A DNA stretch of 55,422 nucleotides. Origin: Crocinitomicaceae bacterium (lineage in GTDB: Bacteria > Bacteroidota > Bacteroidia > Flavobacteriales_D > Crocinitomicaceae). The notes below the pieces were generated by a model that was not told where the DNA came from, made no database searches, and was given only the letters and a program-made list of their open reading frames with translations. Positions 33,173 through 43,073 of the stretch are shown piece after piece (position 1 is the stretch's first letter; each line of letters opens with the position of its first letter). The stretch is taken from contig JABURP010000076.1 of NCBI GenBank assembly GCA_014762645.1, forward strand, positions 1 through 55,422. The letters run 5' to 3'. The translations under genes were made by a program, and so were the position numbers.

Positions 33173-34600
33173 TTGGAGAAGAAAAAAATTGCTGTAATTG
33201 GAGCAGGACCCGCGGGTATCACTGCTGCCTACGAATTGACCAAAAAAGGACACGAAGTTGAAGTTTTTGAAGCCAGCCCGGATGTAGGAGGGTTATCAAA
33301 GACTATAGACCTTTGGAACCAACGTGTAGACCTTGGACCTCACCGCTTTTTTAGTAATGACACCAAGGTCAACAAAGTGTGGCTCGAAGTGGTAGGTAAT
33401 GATTACAAAATGGTAGATCGGTTGACCCGAATCTATTATAAAAAGAAGTTCTATTACTATCCGCTTAAACCTTTTGATGCCTTGAAAAAACTTGGACTGG
33501 GAACAGCATTTTTATGTGTGATGAGCTATTTCAAAGAGCGCATCTTCCCGGTTAAAAAGGATGGATCATTTGAAACCTGGGTCATTGGAAGATTTGGTTA
33601 TAAACTATATTCCATCTTCTTCAAAACGTATAGTGAAAAGCTTTGGGGAATTAGTTGCCGTGAATTGGACGAAGATTTTGCCGCACAACGAATTAAAAAA
33701 CTATCCCTTTTTAAAGCAGTGTGGAGTGCCATGTTCAAAGGGAAAAAGAACAAACATAAAACACTGGTAGATCAGTTTGCATATCCTATTGACGGTACCG
33801 GAATGGTGTATGAACGTATGCGTGATTATATCGAGTCAAAAGGCAACAAAGTGCTGCTCAAATCTCCGGTGAAAAAGGTGAATTGTAAAGGCGGTAAAGT
33901 TGGATCTATTGAGCTGATGAATGGCGAAACCAAAGAATATGACCATGTCATTTCATCCATGCCTATTACCCTTTTAGTAAATAATATGGATGAAGTTCCG
34001 CAAGAGGTCATTGAAGCCAATAATCAATTGAAATTTCGAAATACAATTCTTGTTTATCTTAAAGTTGAAGGACAGGAAGTATTCCCGGACAACTGGTTAT
34101 ATGTTCATGCCAACGATCTTCAAATGGGCCGAATCACCAACTTTTGCAATTGGGTACCCGAAATTAACAATGGTGAAAAGTCTACTATCGTTGCTTTGGA
34201 ATACTGGGCCTATGACAAAGACGAGATATGGAACGCCGGTGACGACAAACTCATTGAACTTGCAAAAGAGGAGCTACGTAATACAGGTTTGGTAAAAGAT
34301 CTTGATATCACAGATGGTTATGTGGTGAAAATACCTAAATGTTATCCTGTGTACAGCAGAGGATACAAGGAGCCGTTGAAAAAAGTAGAAGATCATTTGA
34401 CATCTATTGATGGACTTTCAGTAATTGGTAGATACGGTGCCTTTAAGTATAACAACCAGGACCACTCTATTTTAATGGGAATTCTCGCTGCAGAGAACAT
34501 TGCTGATAATGCCAGTAATAATCTTTGGGAGATCAACACAGATTACGAAGATTACCAGGAAAAATCAACCATCACTGAATCGGGATTGAGTCATGAATAA
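33173..34600 (+). CDS. FAD-dependent amine-oxidase-type oxidoreductase (UDP-galactopyranose mutase-like)
   Basis: 475 residues from a TTG start; no ATG fits, and the TTG follows the scoB stop by four bases. N-terminal FAD motif 'IAVIGAGPAGITAAYELTKKGHEVEVFE' with 'GGLSKT', then 'DLGPHRFFSNDTKVNKVWLEV' and 'KTYSEKLWGISCRELDEDFAAQRIKKLS', a pattern found in flavoproteins of polysaccharide loci that resemble UDP-galactopyranose mutase and protoporphyrinogen oxidase; C-terminal 'VIGRYGAFKYNNQDHSILMG'. It may rearrange or oxidise a nucleotide- or lipid-linked sugar for the neighbouring GT-C proteins. The exact reaction is unknown. Confidence 0.72.
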   Translation: MEKKKIAVIGAGPAGITAAYELTKKGHEVEVFEASPDVGGLSKTIDLWNQRVDLGPHRFFSNDTKVNKVWLEVVGNDYKMVDRLTRIYYKKKFYYYPLKPFDALKKLGLGTAFLCVMSYFKERIFPVKKDGSFETWVIGRFGYKLYSIFFKTYSEKLWGISCRELDEDFAAQRIKKLSLFKAVWSAMFKGKKNKHKTLVDQFAYPIDGTGMVYERMRDYIESKGNKVLLKSPVKKVNCKGGKVGSIELMNGETKEYDHVISSMPITLLVNNMDEVPQEVIEANNQLKFRNTILVYLKVEGQEVFPDNWLYVHANDLQMGRITNFCNWVPEINNGEKSTIVALEYWAYDKDEIWNAGDDKLIELAKEELRNTGLVKDLDITDGYVVKIPKCYPVYSRGYKEPLKKVEDHLTSIDGLSVIGRYGAFKYNNQDHSILMGILAAENIADNASNNLWEINTDYEDYQEKSTITESGLSHE

Positions 34601-34602
34601 TC

Positions 34603-36201
34603 ATGAAGCAATGGCGTGAACATAAATTTCACCTGATCAGTTTATTGCTGATCTTCCTTCTATTCTTGCTCTCCGTTCATGTTCGAAAAGATAAATTAAG
34701 TCAACCATTATCACAGCAATATGCCTGGGTTACGGCGCATACTTTAATGACCGTTCAAATTTGGGATGAAACAGGAGGCCCGGCCGGCACTTCATTTATT
34801 CCTGTTTATACCTATGAAGGAGCAGGCAATAAGGGCATAGCACCACTCGGTGGTGTTATGGGTAAGAATGGAAAAATGCATTATACCTCCTATCCACCAT
34901 TTTCTTTCTTACTGGCCTATTATGGCATTCAGATGATTGGTGGAAATCCAGTCTCATCCATTAGAACACTTGGGTTAATTCTGCATCTGTGTAGCGCATT
35001 TTTAATTTACTTCATCATTAGATCAATTCGAAACACCAGAAAGGATCAATTGCAACTCGCCGGAATTATCGGTGCTGCCCTTTATTTATTTAGTGCCGGA
35101 CCTCTATGGTTTCATAGCAATCTATACTTCGCTGACATGGTGGTAATTCCACTTTTATTGGTGTTAATCCTTCTGTATACAAAGCTGATCTATCAAAATT
35201 TCAAGCACAAAAACCGCATTCTTATTGGTTTTGGCGTCTTTACCTTTTTTGCAGTATATACGGAATGGATCGCTCTGTTCTTTGCCGGTTTTGCTTCTTT
35301 GTTTTTGTTGATCAAATACCTGTCAAACCGAAAAAGAATTTGGCTACAGGCTGCTCTTGTGATCGGATTGACAGCATTGTGCACCATAGGATTAACAATT
35401 GTCCAATATTGCTCCATTCAAGGGTGGGATGAACTACTAGAGGTATCCATTAACAAATATCAAGAACGTAGTGGTTTTCAGAAAAATCAGGAAGGGATTG
35501 AAACTTTTGGATGGCGCAGTTCGATATCGTATACATTGATGAAAGAACACCTGAATCAAAATTTCGCCATGGTCATTAATCTCCTGGGGATAATTCCCTT
35601 TTTGCTTCTCCCTGTGGTCATTTGGAAAAAAACAAGACTCAAAATTGAAAAATTAGCCCCTAAAATCGAAATTTTATCTGTAATCTTTTTAGCTATTATC
35701 ACACATTACCTTCTCTTTTTTAATTTCAATTCACTCCACAATTTCGGAAATCTGAAAACAGGTCTATTTATGATCTTACTGATTTCAGTAGTCATTTTAA
35801 TCATAGAGGAAGTAATCAACTGGCGGCTCAGGATTGCACTTGCAGCAATTCTCTTTTATATTATAGTTCCTCGCTCTCTGTTAGAAGTTAAACGATTTGA
35901 CGGTTTATTTAGCTATACGGATTCAGACGCAAAACTTGATCAAATGGCCCTGACCATCAAAAAATACAGTCATGATGAGCAAACCGTATTTGTCAACGTA
36001 TGGGCCACTCCCGGATTCATGTACAAGGCTCACCGTAATGTCTTTTTACTGAGAGATACCAGTAGATTAACACCAATTATGAAATTCCTGAAAACTGAAA
36101 AGGCTCAGTATTATCATGAAGAGAACGGAGCTATGAAATATTTCCTTGATATTGAATTGAACCAGGAACGTGTAAAAGTTGTAAATAAAGTTGTGTTTTA
36201 A
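34603..36201 (+). CDS. GT-C-type polytopic membrane protein
   Basis: 532 residues, about 10-11 membrane helices, without the C-terminal soluble domain seen in the three relatives upstream. The first extracytoplasmic segment holds 'IWDETGGPAGTSFIPVYTYEG' and 'GKMHYTSYPPFSFLLAYYG', a layout seen in dolichyl-phosphate-mannose-type transferases. It starts two bases after the flavoprotein stop and is the last gene of the plus-strand chain. It is probably a lipid-linked sugar transferase; the family assignment is by topology and motif style only. Confidence 0.65.
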   Translation: MKQWREHKFHLISLLLIFLLFLLSVHVRKDKLSQPLSQQYAWVTAHTLMTVQIWDETGGPAGTSFIPVYTYEGAGNKGIAPLGGVMGKNGKMHYTSYPPFSFLLAYYGIQMIGGNPVSSIRTLGLILHLCSAFLIYFIIRSIRNTRKDQLQLAGIIGAALYLFSAGPLWFHSNLYFADMVVIPLLLVLILLYTKLIYQNFKHKNRILIGFGVFTFFAVYTEWIALFFAGFASLFLLIKYLSNRKRIWLQAALVIGLTALCTIGLTIVQYCSIQGWDELLEVSINKYQERSGFQKNQEGIETFGWRSSISYTLMKEHLNQNFAMVINLLGIIPFLLLPVVIWKKTRLKIEKLAPKIEILSVIFLAIITHYLLFFNFNSLHNFGNLKTGLFMILLISVVILIIEEVINWRLRIALAAILFYIIVPRSLLEVKRFDGLFSYTDSDAKLDQMALTIKKYSHDEQTVFVNVWATPGFMYKAHRNVFLLRDTSRLTPIMKFLKTEKAQYYHEENGAMKYFLDIELNQERVKVVNKVVF

Positions 36202-36230
36202 AGCTGTACAACAAATTAACCGCACAAATA

Positions 36231-36262
36231 CTGGACGATCCGTCTTACAATTCATAACTTTG
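36231..36262 (+). promoter_or_regulatory. Promoter of the WD40-caspase gene
   Basis: CTG (36231-36233, a weak -33), 21 bases, then TAACTTTG (36255-36262), a perfect TAnnTTTG box ten bases before the chosen ATG. It lies after the stop of the GT-C operon, so the caspase gene can be transcribed independently. Confidence 0.5.
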
Positions 36263-36271
36263 CAGGAACAT

Positions 36272-39200
36272 ATGAAAAAACCAATGAAGCAGATACTTAC
36301 ACTCGTCATTACCTTATTCTTCAGCTTCACTTTTTCACAAGAAGTTGATGTCATCACTCAGGAAAAAACCCAAGGTATTATTACGATTCTATCCTATAGC
36401 CCGGATGGATCACTTCTTGCCTCAGGCTCTGCGAAAGAAAATTCAATCAAGATATGGGATATTAATTCAGGAAAAATCATTGGAAAACTGGAGGGACATG
36501 AGGGGTTTACAACATCCATCATGTTTAGTAAAGATGGGACAAAAATCGTCTCAACGGCCAATGATGAATATTTAATTGTCTGGGATATTATTAACTGGTC
36601 AATGGTAGATTCGGTGAAGATTTCCAGCCCTTGTGTAGCTTCTGTAGTTGACCCCAATAACAATAACCGGTTTTATACCGGTTCAAAAGCTGGTTTTGTT
36701 CATCAGTGGAATTTTACAGACCTCCATAATCCAGTTGAACTTTACAATGAAGCCTTACCGATCAGCAAGTTGGATTGTAGCAAAAAGCACCTTGTAAGTG
36801 GTAATACCGGAGGTAGAATTACGCTCTATGATCTGGAAAAGAAAGAAATCTTTAAATCAAAAAATGTACACCGATCAGCAGTAATTGGTTTACAGTTTTA
36901 TGACAATGGCAATGGTTTGATTACTACAGGTGGTGGTGGATTAGTTCATTTATGGAATATCAATAACCTGATGGAAAGTAAACACATCAAGGCTTCAGGT
37001 ACCGGGATTACTGCTTTTGATGCGCATATTGAAAAAAATCGCTTTGTTACTTCATCCAATACAAGAAAGATCAGGGTTTGGGATTTTGAAGGGAATGAAA
37101 TCTTTGAATTCAAGGATAAACTGGAAGACCATGATAACTCAGAACCAATACGTGCTCTGAAAATAAGTCCGGATGGTTCAACTGTTGCCAGTTCAGGATT
37201 TTCAAAAGCAAAAAGTTTTAGATTAAAGCGCGGTGATAATGTTATTCGAATTTGGGACATGAACCGTGGGACACTTTATAAATTGTTAGAAGGTAGTGTG
37301 AACCCTATTTATACGTTTGACTTTCACCCTACAGAAAATGAATTGGTTACACTCGGAGAAGACAGAATTCTTACTTTCTGGGACTTTAATCTTGCTGAAA
37401 AATACGGTGCCTTTGAACTCCCTGAACCCAAAAGAGAGATTCCTCCTAAAATGAAGTTCTGGTCGAAGGAAAATATCAGTAATAAAACAGATAAAGTTCT
37501 TGGAAATATAACTTCGGGAAGGTTTAATATTGGTCGTCCAAACCGCAATGATATCGGTGACAAAAGCAAAAAGATCAGCCGGGATATGATTAAGCGTTCT
37601 TTTAAAGAAAGGCCGATTATTAAGTTCAGTTCAAAAGGCAATTACCTCATTACAAAGTTGCCAAAAGACGAAATCAGGTATTATAGCTTAAAGAACAAAA
37701 AACCCGAATATATCGGACCACTTTGGTCCTATCAAACGAACATTAATCAGGTTCTGACATCTCCGGATGAAAAATACCTTGCGGTATTGGGTTCTGGAGA
37801 TACGGCTATTTCTATTATCAACCTTGAAACTGGTGAGTTTGAACGGAAATTAATAACTCCTGGGCCTAAGGGAAAACTCAAACTTCTCTTTGAGGCAAAC
37901 TCAGTGGCTTTTTCTCCAGATGGTAAGTACATGGCCGTTTGCTTTAACACCTCACAAACCTATGTCTTTGATACGCAGCACTGGAACATTGTTTTCCAAA
38001 ATGAATTGCCTAATAAAACGGGAATACCCCGCGGGGCTTTTGTTAATTTCAGTGAGGATGGAAAGTATATGGTGGTGAGTTCATCTTTTGGTGTTCGACG
38101 GTATGTAACGGGATCATTTGATGTACAGAACTCTGAAAACCTTAAAATTGTGGGACATTCTGCACCATTAGATCAACCCTCTGATTTTGCAATTACGCAC
38201 AAGGATAACCACTATTACATTGAAAATATTTACGACGGGAACTACAAAAAAGTATTGCGAGCCGGTGCCAAAGACATTACTCACATTTCGGTAAGTCCAT
38301 CAGGAAAATTCGGTATGACAACTAAGAGCGGTCAATTTTTGCTTATTGATCCCGCTTCCGGGGAACAAGAGATTATGTTAGTTGCGGATGGCGACAATTA
38401 CATCTTCAAGACATCAGAAAACTTCTATAAAGTATCCAAAGAAGGTTATGAATTAGTTACGTTTAGAATCGGTAATAAAGCCTACCCTTTTGAACAATTT
38501 GATGCGGTATTTAACCGACCAGACCTCGTGCTCACAAAGTTGGGTTGTCCGGATGTAGAGTTAATTGAGCTGTATAAAATGGCTTATGAAAAACGGATTA
38601 GAAAATTAGGTTTAAAACCAACAACCACCGTTTCTTTGGAAGATATCCCAACATTGGACATTCAAAACACGAATGAAATTCCCGCTATTACGACAAAAGA
38701 ATCCGTTACTGTTAAAGTGAAAATGGCCGATAAAACGCAGCTGGTGAGTTACAATATTTATGTGAATAATGTTCCTCTCTATGGTAAAAATGGGAAATCA
38801 CTGGGGGGTGTAAAAACTAAAGATCACACAGAAGAGGTTTCACTGGTTCATGGCATGAACAAGATTCAGATTTCATGTCGTAATAACAATGGATACGAAA
38901 GTTTAATGCAGACTTTTTATGTGGAAAAAGAAGGGGAAGCACCAGAGCGTTCACTATATCTGGTGACCATAGGTACATCCGAGTATAAAGACGATCGTTA
39001 CAATCTCCAATATGCTGTCAAAGATGCACAAGATCTTACGACTCTGTTGTCCACCAATGAAACCGGTGTTTATAAAGATGTTAAATCGCGTGCTTTATAT
39101 AACAAAGATGTTACCGCTACTAACATTACTGAATTGCACCATTTTTTAGCCACCTCCAAACCAGATGATATTGTCCTGGTATTTGTTGCGGGCCATGGGG

Positions 39201-39769
39201 TATTGGACGAGAACTTTGATTATTACTTCGGTACTTATGACATGAACTTTACTGACCCTGCTAATAAAGGACTTGCTTATGAACGCCTAGAAGGAATTCT
39301 GGATGGTATCAAAGCCAATAGAAAAATCTTGATAATGGATACCTGTCATTCTGGTGAAGTAGACAAAGAAGATGTATTTTTTGCTGAAAATAATGAGGAT
39401 AAGGAAGAGGAAGAAGATATTTCATTTCGTGCGGTTGGACCTGTTGTAGAAGAAAAGTCAAGTGCCACTCCAAGCCGTTTGGCTGGCGTTTTATTCAATG
39501 ACCTAAGGAGAGGAACGGGTTCTACTGTAATATCATCCGCCGGAGGAACTGAATTTGCCATGGAGAGTGATGAATGGAAAAATGGCCTGTTCACTTATTG
39601 TATGTTAAACGGGTTAAAGAACAAAACAGCTGATCTTAACGGGGATGGGGAGATCATGTTAATGGAACTACAAGAATACGTTGTAGACAAAGTCTCTTCC
39701 CTGTCTAATGGCAAGCAAATTCCAAATACCCGTATTAAAAACCTGGAACTTGACTTCAGAATTTGGTAA
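36272..39769 (+). CDS. Exported WD40-repeat protein with C-terminal caspase (C14) domain
   Basis: 1165 residues. A signal peptide (about 1-20, ending near 'TFSQ') precedes two blocks of WD40-like repeats (about 30-480), recognisable from 'PDGSLLASGSAKENSIKIWDI', 'DGTKIVSTANDEYLIVWDI' and others; further propeller-like sequence continues to about 720. After a linker and an Ig-like strand region comes a caspase domain (about 910-1165) with the catalytic dyad His975 ('FVAGHGV') and Cys1025 ('MDTCHSGE'). A very acidic insertion follows the Cys, and the tail contains an EF-hand-like 'DLNGDGEIMLMEL', hinting at calcium control. The chosen ATG lies just after a consensus -7 box. Substrates are unknown. 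Confidence 0.9.
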   Translation: MKKPMKQILTLVITLFFSFTFSQEVDVITQEKTQGIITILSYSPDGSLLASGSAKENSIKIWDINSGKIIGKLEGHEGFTTSIMFSKDGTKIVSTANDEYLIVWDIINWSMVDSVKISSPCVASVVDPNNNNRFYTGSKAGFVHQWNFTDLHNPVELYNEALPISKLDCSKKHLVSGNTGGRITLYDLEKKEIFKSKNVHRSAVIGLQFYDNGNGLITTGGGGLVHLWNINNLMESKHIKASGTGITAFDAHIEKNRFVTSSNTRKIRVWDFEGNEIFEFKDKLEDHDNSEPIRALKISPDGSTVASSGFSKAKSFRLKRGDNVIRIWDMNRGTLYKLLEGSVNPIYTFDFHPTENELVTLGEDRILTFWDFNLAEKYGAFELPEPKREIPPKMKFWSKENISNKTDKVLGNITSGRFNIGRPNRNDIGDKSKKISRDMIKRSFKERPIIKFSSKGNYLITKLPKDEIRYYSLKNKKPEYIGPLWSYQTNINQVLTSPDEKYLAVLGSGDTAISIINLETGEFERKLITPGPKGKLKLLFEANSVAFSPDGKYMAVCFNTSQTYVFDTQHWNIVFQNELPNKTGIPRGAFVNFSEDGKYMVVSSSFGVRRYVTGSFDVQNSENLKIVGHSAPLDQPSDFAITHKDNHYYIENIYDGNYKKVLRAGAKDITHISVSPSGKFGMTTKSGQFLLIDPASGEQEIMLVADGDNYIFKTSENFYKVSKEGYELVTFRIGNKAYPFEQFDAVFNRPDLVLTKLGCPDVELIELYKMAYEKRIRKLGLKPTTTVSLEDIPTLDIQNTNEIPAITTKESVTVKVKMADKTQLVSYNIYVNNVPLYGKNGKSLGGVKTKDHTEEVSLVHGMNKIQISCRNNNGYESLMQTFYVEKEGEAPERSLYLVTIGTSEYKDDRYNLQYAVKDAQDLTTLLSTNETGVYKDVKSRALYNKDVTATNITELHHFLATSKPDDIVLVFVAGHGVLDENFDYYFGTYDMNFTDPANKGLAYERLEGILDGIKANRKILIMDTCHSGEVDKEDVFFAENNEDKEEEEDISFRAVGPVVEEKSSATPSRLAGVLFNDLRRGTGSTVISSAGGTEFAMESDEWKNGLFTYCMLNGLKNKTADLNGDGEIMLMELQEYVVDKVSSLSNGKQIPNTRIKNLELDFRIW

Positions 39770-39904
39770 TTCTCTCCCTTTTCATCCAACGAGTATTTCC
39801 TGTCATCTAAATGGTTAAATCGATTAAGTATCGAATTATCCACTAAATCGCTAGTTATTACCGGATTTTCTTCGTCTATTAATAAAGGAACCCAAACACT
39901 AACT

Positions 39905-40285
39905 ATGGAAAACTCAGGTGAAGACACATTTACGCTACAAGATGATATACTAATATGTAGAATCGAATCTACCTCAAACATCACATTAGAAAAAGCAAAA
40001 CAACTTGTAGCAGCCAGGAAAGAATTAATTAACGGTAAAGCTTATAAAACCATGATCGTCTTTCCTAAACTTTCTAATATGGACAAAAGTGCCAGAGATT
40101 ATTTGGCCAGTGATGAAGCAAAAGAAGGAATACTTGCTGGAGCAATCGTCACTAAATCAACTTTGGGTAGGGTAATTATTAATTTCTTTATTTTTATCAG
40201 CAATCAAAAAAAACGCAGTTTCCCTGAAAAAGTGTTCAATCATGAGGAGGATGCGATAGAATGGTTGAGTAGTATAGACGTATAA
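39905..40285 (+). CDS. STAS/SEC14-like small protein
   Basis: 126 residues, cytoplasmic, no signal. The pattern 'MIVFPKLSNMDKSARDYLASDEAKEGILAGAIVTKSTLGRVIINFF' then 'PEKVFNHEEDAIEWLSS' matches the STAS/SEC14-like domain proteins common in Bacteroidota. Such proteins are thought to bind small ligands or partners; the role here is unknown. It lies between the caspase gene (135 bases) and an ankyrin protein gene (about 20 bases), and may share a transcript with the latter. Confidence 0.7.
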   Translation: MENSGEDTFTLQDDILICRIESTSNITLEKAKQLVAARKELINGKAYKTMIVFPKLSNMDKSARDYLASDEAKEGILAGAIVTKSTLGRVIINFFIFISNQKKRSFPEKVFNHEEDAIEWLSSIDV

Positions 40286-40306
40286 TAAAACAAGAACATT
40301 TTATTC

Positions 40307-41449
40307 ATGAAACAGCTGCTACTTTTGTTACTGGTGTTTGGTTCATTTACAACAAATGCTCAAAAAGTAAAGAAGATTATAGAAAAATGCGATTCCACAA
40401 AACTGGAAAAGTATTTGGACACAGGTGGTGACATTAACGCCCGAGTATACAGTAACACGGAGGAGGGTGATGAAGTCGACGTTAACCTGTTGACCTGGGC
40501 AGTAGTAAAACAATGTAAAGAATGTGTAGAATTTCTCATTACCCGAAGAGATGATTTTGATGCATTTGACCTCGTAGTGACAGAAGCGTTTATTAGTAGT
40601 CTTTCCATTGGTAATGAAGAAGTTAGCAAATTATTGTATGAGCAAAATCCTTTACCAAAAGGAATTTGTGATGCCTGTCATGGCAATAATGCACTAATGG
40701 TTGCTGCTACTTATGGTAGAGAAGACTGGTACTTCAAGCTCAAAACAGAATCAGATTTATCGTATGTAAATAGTGCCGGTGCAACACTAATGCATGCTGC
40801 AGGATTAGGTCCTAGTAAAAAAATCCTGGAAGATGTCCTGCACATAGGCAGTCTTGACATTAACAAAAAAGATAACGAAGGATTAACCCCATTGGATTAT
40901 GCTGCAGCTAATACTGAAAATCCTAATGCCTTTACATCATTTCTAAATCACGGAGCAGACTACAAACAAGCCTGGAACCTTTTGTATGCCTGGTGCATGT
41001 TTCCCACTCTTAAGTTAACAAATCAGATGATAAAAGAACGAAGAGAAGATGTTTGGATGATTGATGATGAAGGCGACAATTGCCTGATGTTACTGGGATA
41101 CTTTTATACCGACCTGGCCGAAGATGAAGAAAAATTCAAAAAACAATTTGTCACGATCCTCAATATTATGATCGAAGATTTTGACAAAGATGTGGCCAAT
41201 TTGGATTTCGTGGAGCAACTGTATCACCAAAAAATCACCATGCTTATGTTAGATGCCATGCTTTATATTCAAGATTTTGATGCTGAGCTGCCCATTTATC
41301 CAAAATATTTAGAATTGATTGGATTGATTTGCAAGAAGCAAGATTTTTGTCCTGTGTATAAAAAGGAATATAAAAGGGCGTGTGACATCTATGGAGAAGA
41401 AACGGTAAATAGTTGGTACAAGGAATTTGATCTACCCGTCACTTATTAA
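40307..41449 (+). CDS. Secreted ankyrin-repeat protein
   Basis: 380 residues. Signal peptide of about 19 residues ('MKQLLLLLLVFGSFTTNAQ'), then degenerate ankyrin repeats: 'STKLEKYLDTGGDINARV', 'VNLLTWAVVKQCKECVEFLIT', 'NALMVAATYGREDWYFKL', 'TLMHAAGLGPSKKILEDVL', 'EGLTPLDYAAANTENPNAFTSFLNHGAD'. The C-terminal half is less clearly repetitive. It is a protein-binding scaffold with unknown partner, located outside the cytoplasm. Its stop overlaps the convergent glyQS stop by four bases. Confidence 0.82.
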   Translation: MKQLLLLLLVFGSFTTNAQKVKKIIEKCDSTKLEKYLDTGGDINARVYSNTEEGDEVDVNLLTWAVVKQCKECVEFLITRRDDFDAFDLVVTEAFISSLSIGNEEVSKLLYEQNPLPKGICDACHGNNALMVAATYGREDWYFKLKTESDLSYVNSAGATLMHAAGLGPSKKILEDVLHIGSLDINKKDNEGLTPLDYAAANTENPNAFTSFLNHGADYKQAWNLLYAWCMFPTLKLTNQMIKERREDVWMIDDEGDNCLMLLGYFYTDLAEDEEKFKKQFVTILNIMIEDFDKDVANLDFVEQLYHQKITMLMLDAMLYIQDFDAELPIYPKYLELIGLICKKQDFCPVYKKEYKRACDIYGEETVNSWYKEFDLPVTY

Positions 41450-42996
41450 ACTACCTTTTCTTTCATCAATAATTTGCGCATGCTCACTTTGTTATCTATA
41501 ATCTTATGTAAGGCAGATATAGCAACACGCTCCTGTTCCATTGTATCACGATCACGGATGGTAACCGTGTTGTCTTCCAAAGTTTGATGATCTACCGTCA
41601 CGGCATAAGGGGTTCCAATGGCATCTTGTCTTCTATACCGTTTACCAATAGAATCTTTTTCGTCGTACTGGCAATTGAAATCGATCTTTAGTTCATCAAT
41701 AATCTCTCTGGCTTTTTCAGGTAGTCCATCCTTTTTAGTAAGCGGCATTACTGCAACTTTGTAAGGTGCAAGCGCCGGAGGAATAGACAAGACTGTTCGT
41801 GTTGAACCATCCTCAAGTGTTTCTTCCTTATACGACTCAGAGAGCACTGCTAAAAACATTCTGTCCAACCCAATTGATGTCTCAACCACATAAGGAACGT
41901 AAGATTCATTGATCTCAGGATCAAAATAGCGTAGTTTTTTTCCAGAATATTCTTCATGTTGTTTCAGGTCAAAATCAGTTCTGGAATGGATACCTTCCAA
42001 CTCTTTAAAACCCATAGGAAATTTAAACTCAATATCAGCAGCAGCATTTGCATAATGCGCCAGTTTGATATGATCATGAAAACGGTAACTACCCTCTTCA
42101 AAACCAAGGGCTTTGTGCCAGTTTATTCTGAAGTCTTTCCAGTATTCGTACCATTTCATCTCTTCTCCCGGACGAACAAAGAACTGCATCTCCATCTGTT
42201 CAAATTCACGCATTCGGAAAATAAACTGTCTTGCTACAATCTCATTTCTAAACGCTTTCCCAATTTGCGCTATTCCAAAAGGGATCTTTAGTCGTCCCGA
42301 TTTTTGAACGTTCAGAAAGTTGACAAAGATTCCCTGAGCTGTTTCAGGGCGTAAATATATTTTAGCAGATTCACCGGACACTGAACCCAATTCAGTAGCA
42401 AACATCAAGTTGAACTGTTTCACCTCTGTCCAGTTTTTCGATCCTGAGACCGGACATACGATACCCAATTCGTCAATCAGTGCTTTGAGATCATCCAGTT
42501 TTTCATTGTCCAGGGCATCTTTCATTCGGGATTCAATCGCCTTTATCTCTTTCAACCGTCTCAAAATGTTAGGGTTTGTTTCCCTGAACTGTTTTTCATC
42601 AAAGTCATCACCAAAGCGCTTTTTTCCTTTGGCCACATCCTTCTCATTCTTTTGATTGATCTTTTCGATATGATCTTCAATCAAAACATCCGCCCGGTAT
42701 CTTTTTTTAGAATCTTTATTGTCAATCAATGGGTCGTTAAAAGCATCCACGTGACCAGAAGCTTTCCATGTCGTCGGTTCCATGAAGATAGCTGCATCAA
42801 TTCCCACAATATTTTCGTGCATGTGCACCATGGCTTTCCACCAGTAGGTTTTGATATTGTTCTTTAATTCAGCACCCAATTGGCCATAATCATACGTTGC
42901 GCTTAATCCATCATATATTTCAGATGAGGGAAATACAAATCCATACTCTTTTGCGTGTCCAATTATATCTTTCAGGTTATCTTCTTGTGCTGACAT
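41446..42996 (-). CDS. glyQS: Glycyl-tRNA synthetase, single-chain class II
   Basis: 516 residues from the ATG (a TTG ten codons upstream is rejected). Class II synthetase motifs: 'GSVSGESAKIYLRPETAQGIFVNF', motif 2 'GRLKIPFGIAQIGKAFRNEIVARQFIFRMREFEQMEMQFF', motif 3 'SIGLDRMFLAVL', and a C-terminal anticodon-binding domain ('APYKVAVMPLTKKDGLPEKAREI'). It charges tRNA-Gly. It is divergent from the phhA leader, with a consensus promoter in the gap. Confidence 0.97.
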   Translation of the reverse strand: MSAQEDNLKDIIGHAKEYGFVFPSSEIYDGLSATYDYGQLGAELKNNIKTYWWKAMVHMHENIVGIDAAIFMEPTTWKASGHVDAFNDPLIDNKDSKKRYRADVLIEDHIEKINQKNEKDVAKGKKRFGDDFDEKQFRETNPNILRRLKEIKAIESRMKDALDNEKLDDLKALIDELGIVCPVSGSKNWTEVKQFNLMFATELGSVSGESAKIYLRPETAQGIFVNFLNVQKSGRLKIPFGIAQIGKAFRNEIVARQFIFRMREFEQMEMQFFVRPGEEMKWYEYWKDFRINWHKALGFEEGSYRFHDHIKLAHYANAAADIEFKFPMGFKELEGIHSRTDFDLKQHEEYSGKKLRYFDPEINESYVPYVVETSIGLDRMFLAVLSESYKEETLEDGSTRTVLSIPPALAPYKVAVMPLTKKDGLPEKAREIIDELKIDFNCQYDEKDSIGKRYRRQDAIGTPYAVTVDHQTLEDNTVTIRDRDTMEQERVAISALHKIIDNKVSMRKLLMKEKVV

Positions 42997-43011
42997 GGTT
43001 GGAATTTTCAA

Positions 43012-43047
43012 CAAAGATAGGAGCAATTTTTAGCTGATTTAACCAAA
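43012..43047 (-). promoter_or_regulatory. Promoter of glyQS
   Basis: Minus strand: TTTG (43047-43044), 24 bases, TATCTTTG (43019-43012). The -7 box is perfect; the spacer is slightly long. Expected start about ten bases before the ATG. Confidence 0.5.
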
Positions 43048-43073
43048 GTTCTTTTTTTTGGCACAAATATTTC

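Noticed and set aside
36272-41449. Caspase, STAS-like and ankyrin genes as an anti-phage defence island
   Set aside because: The caspase and ankyrin proteins carry signal peptides, no nucleotide-signalling, nuclease or pore-forming partner is present, and neighbours are housekeeping genes.
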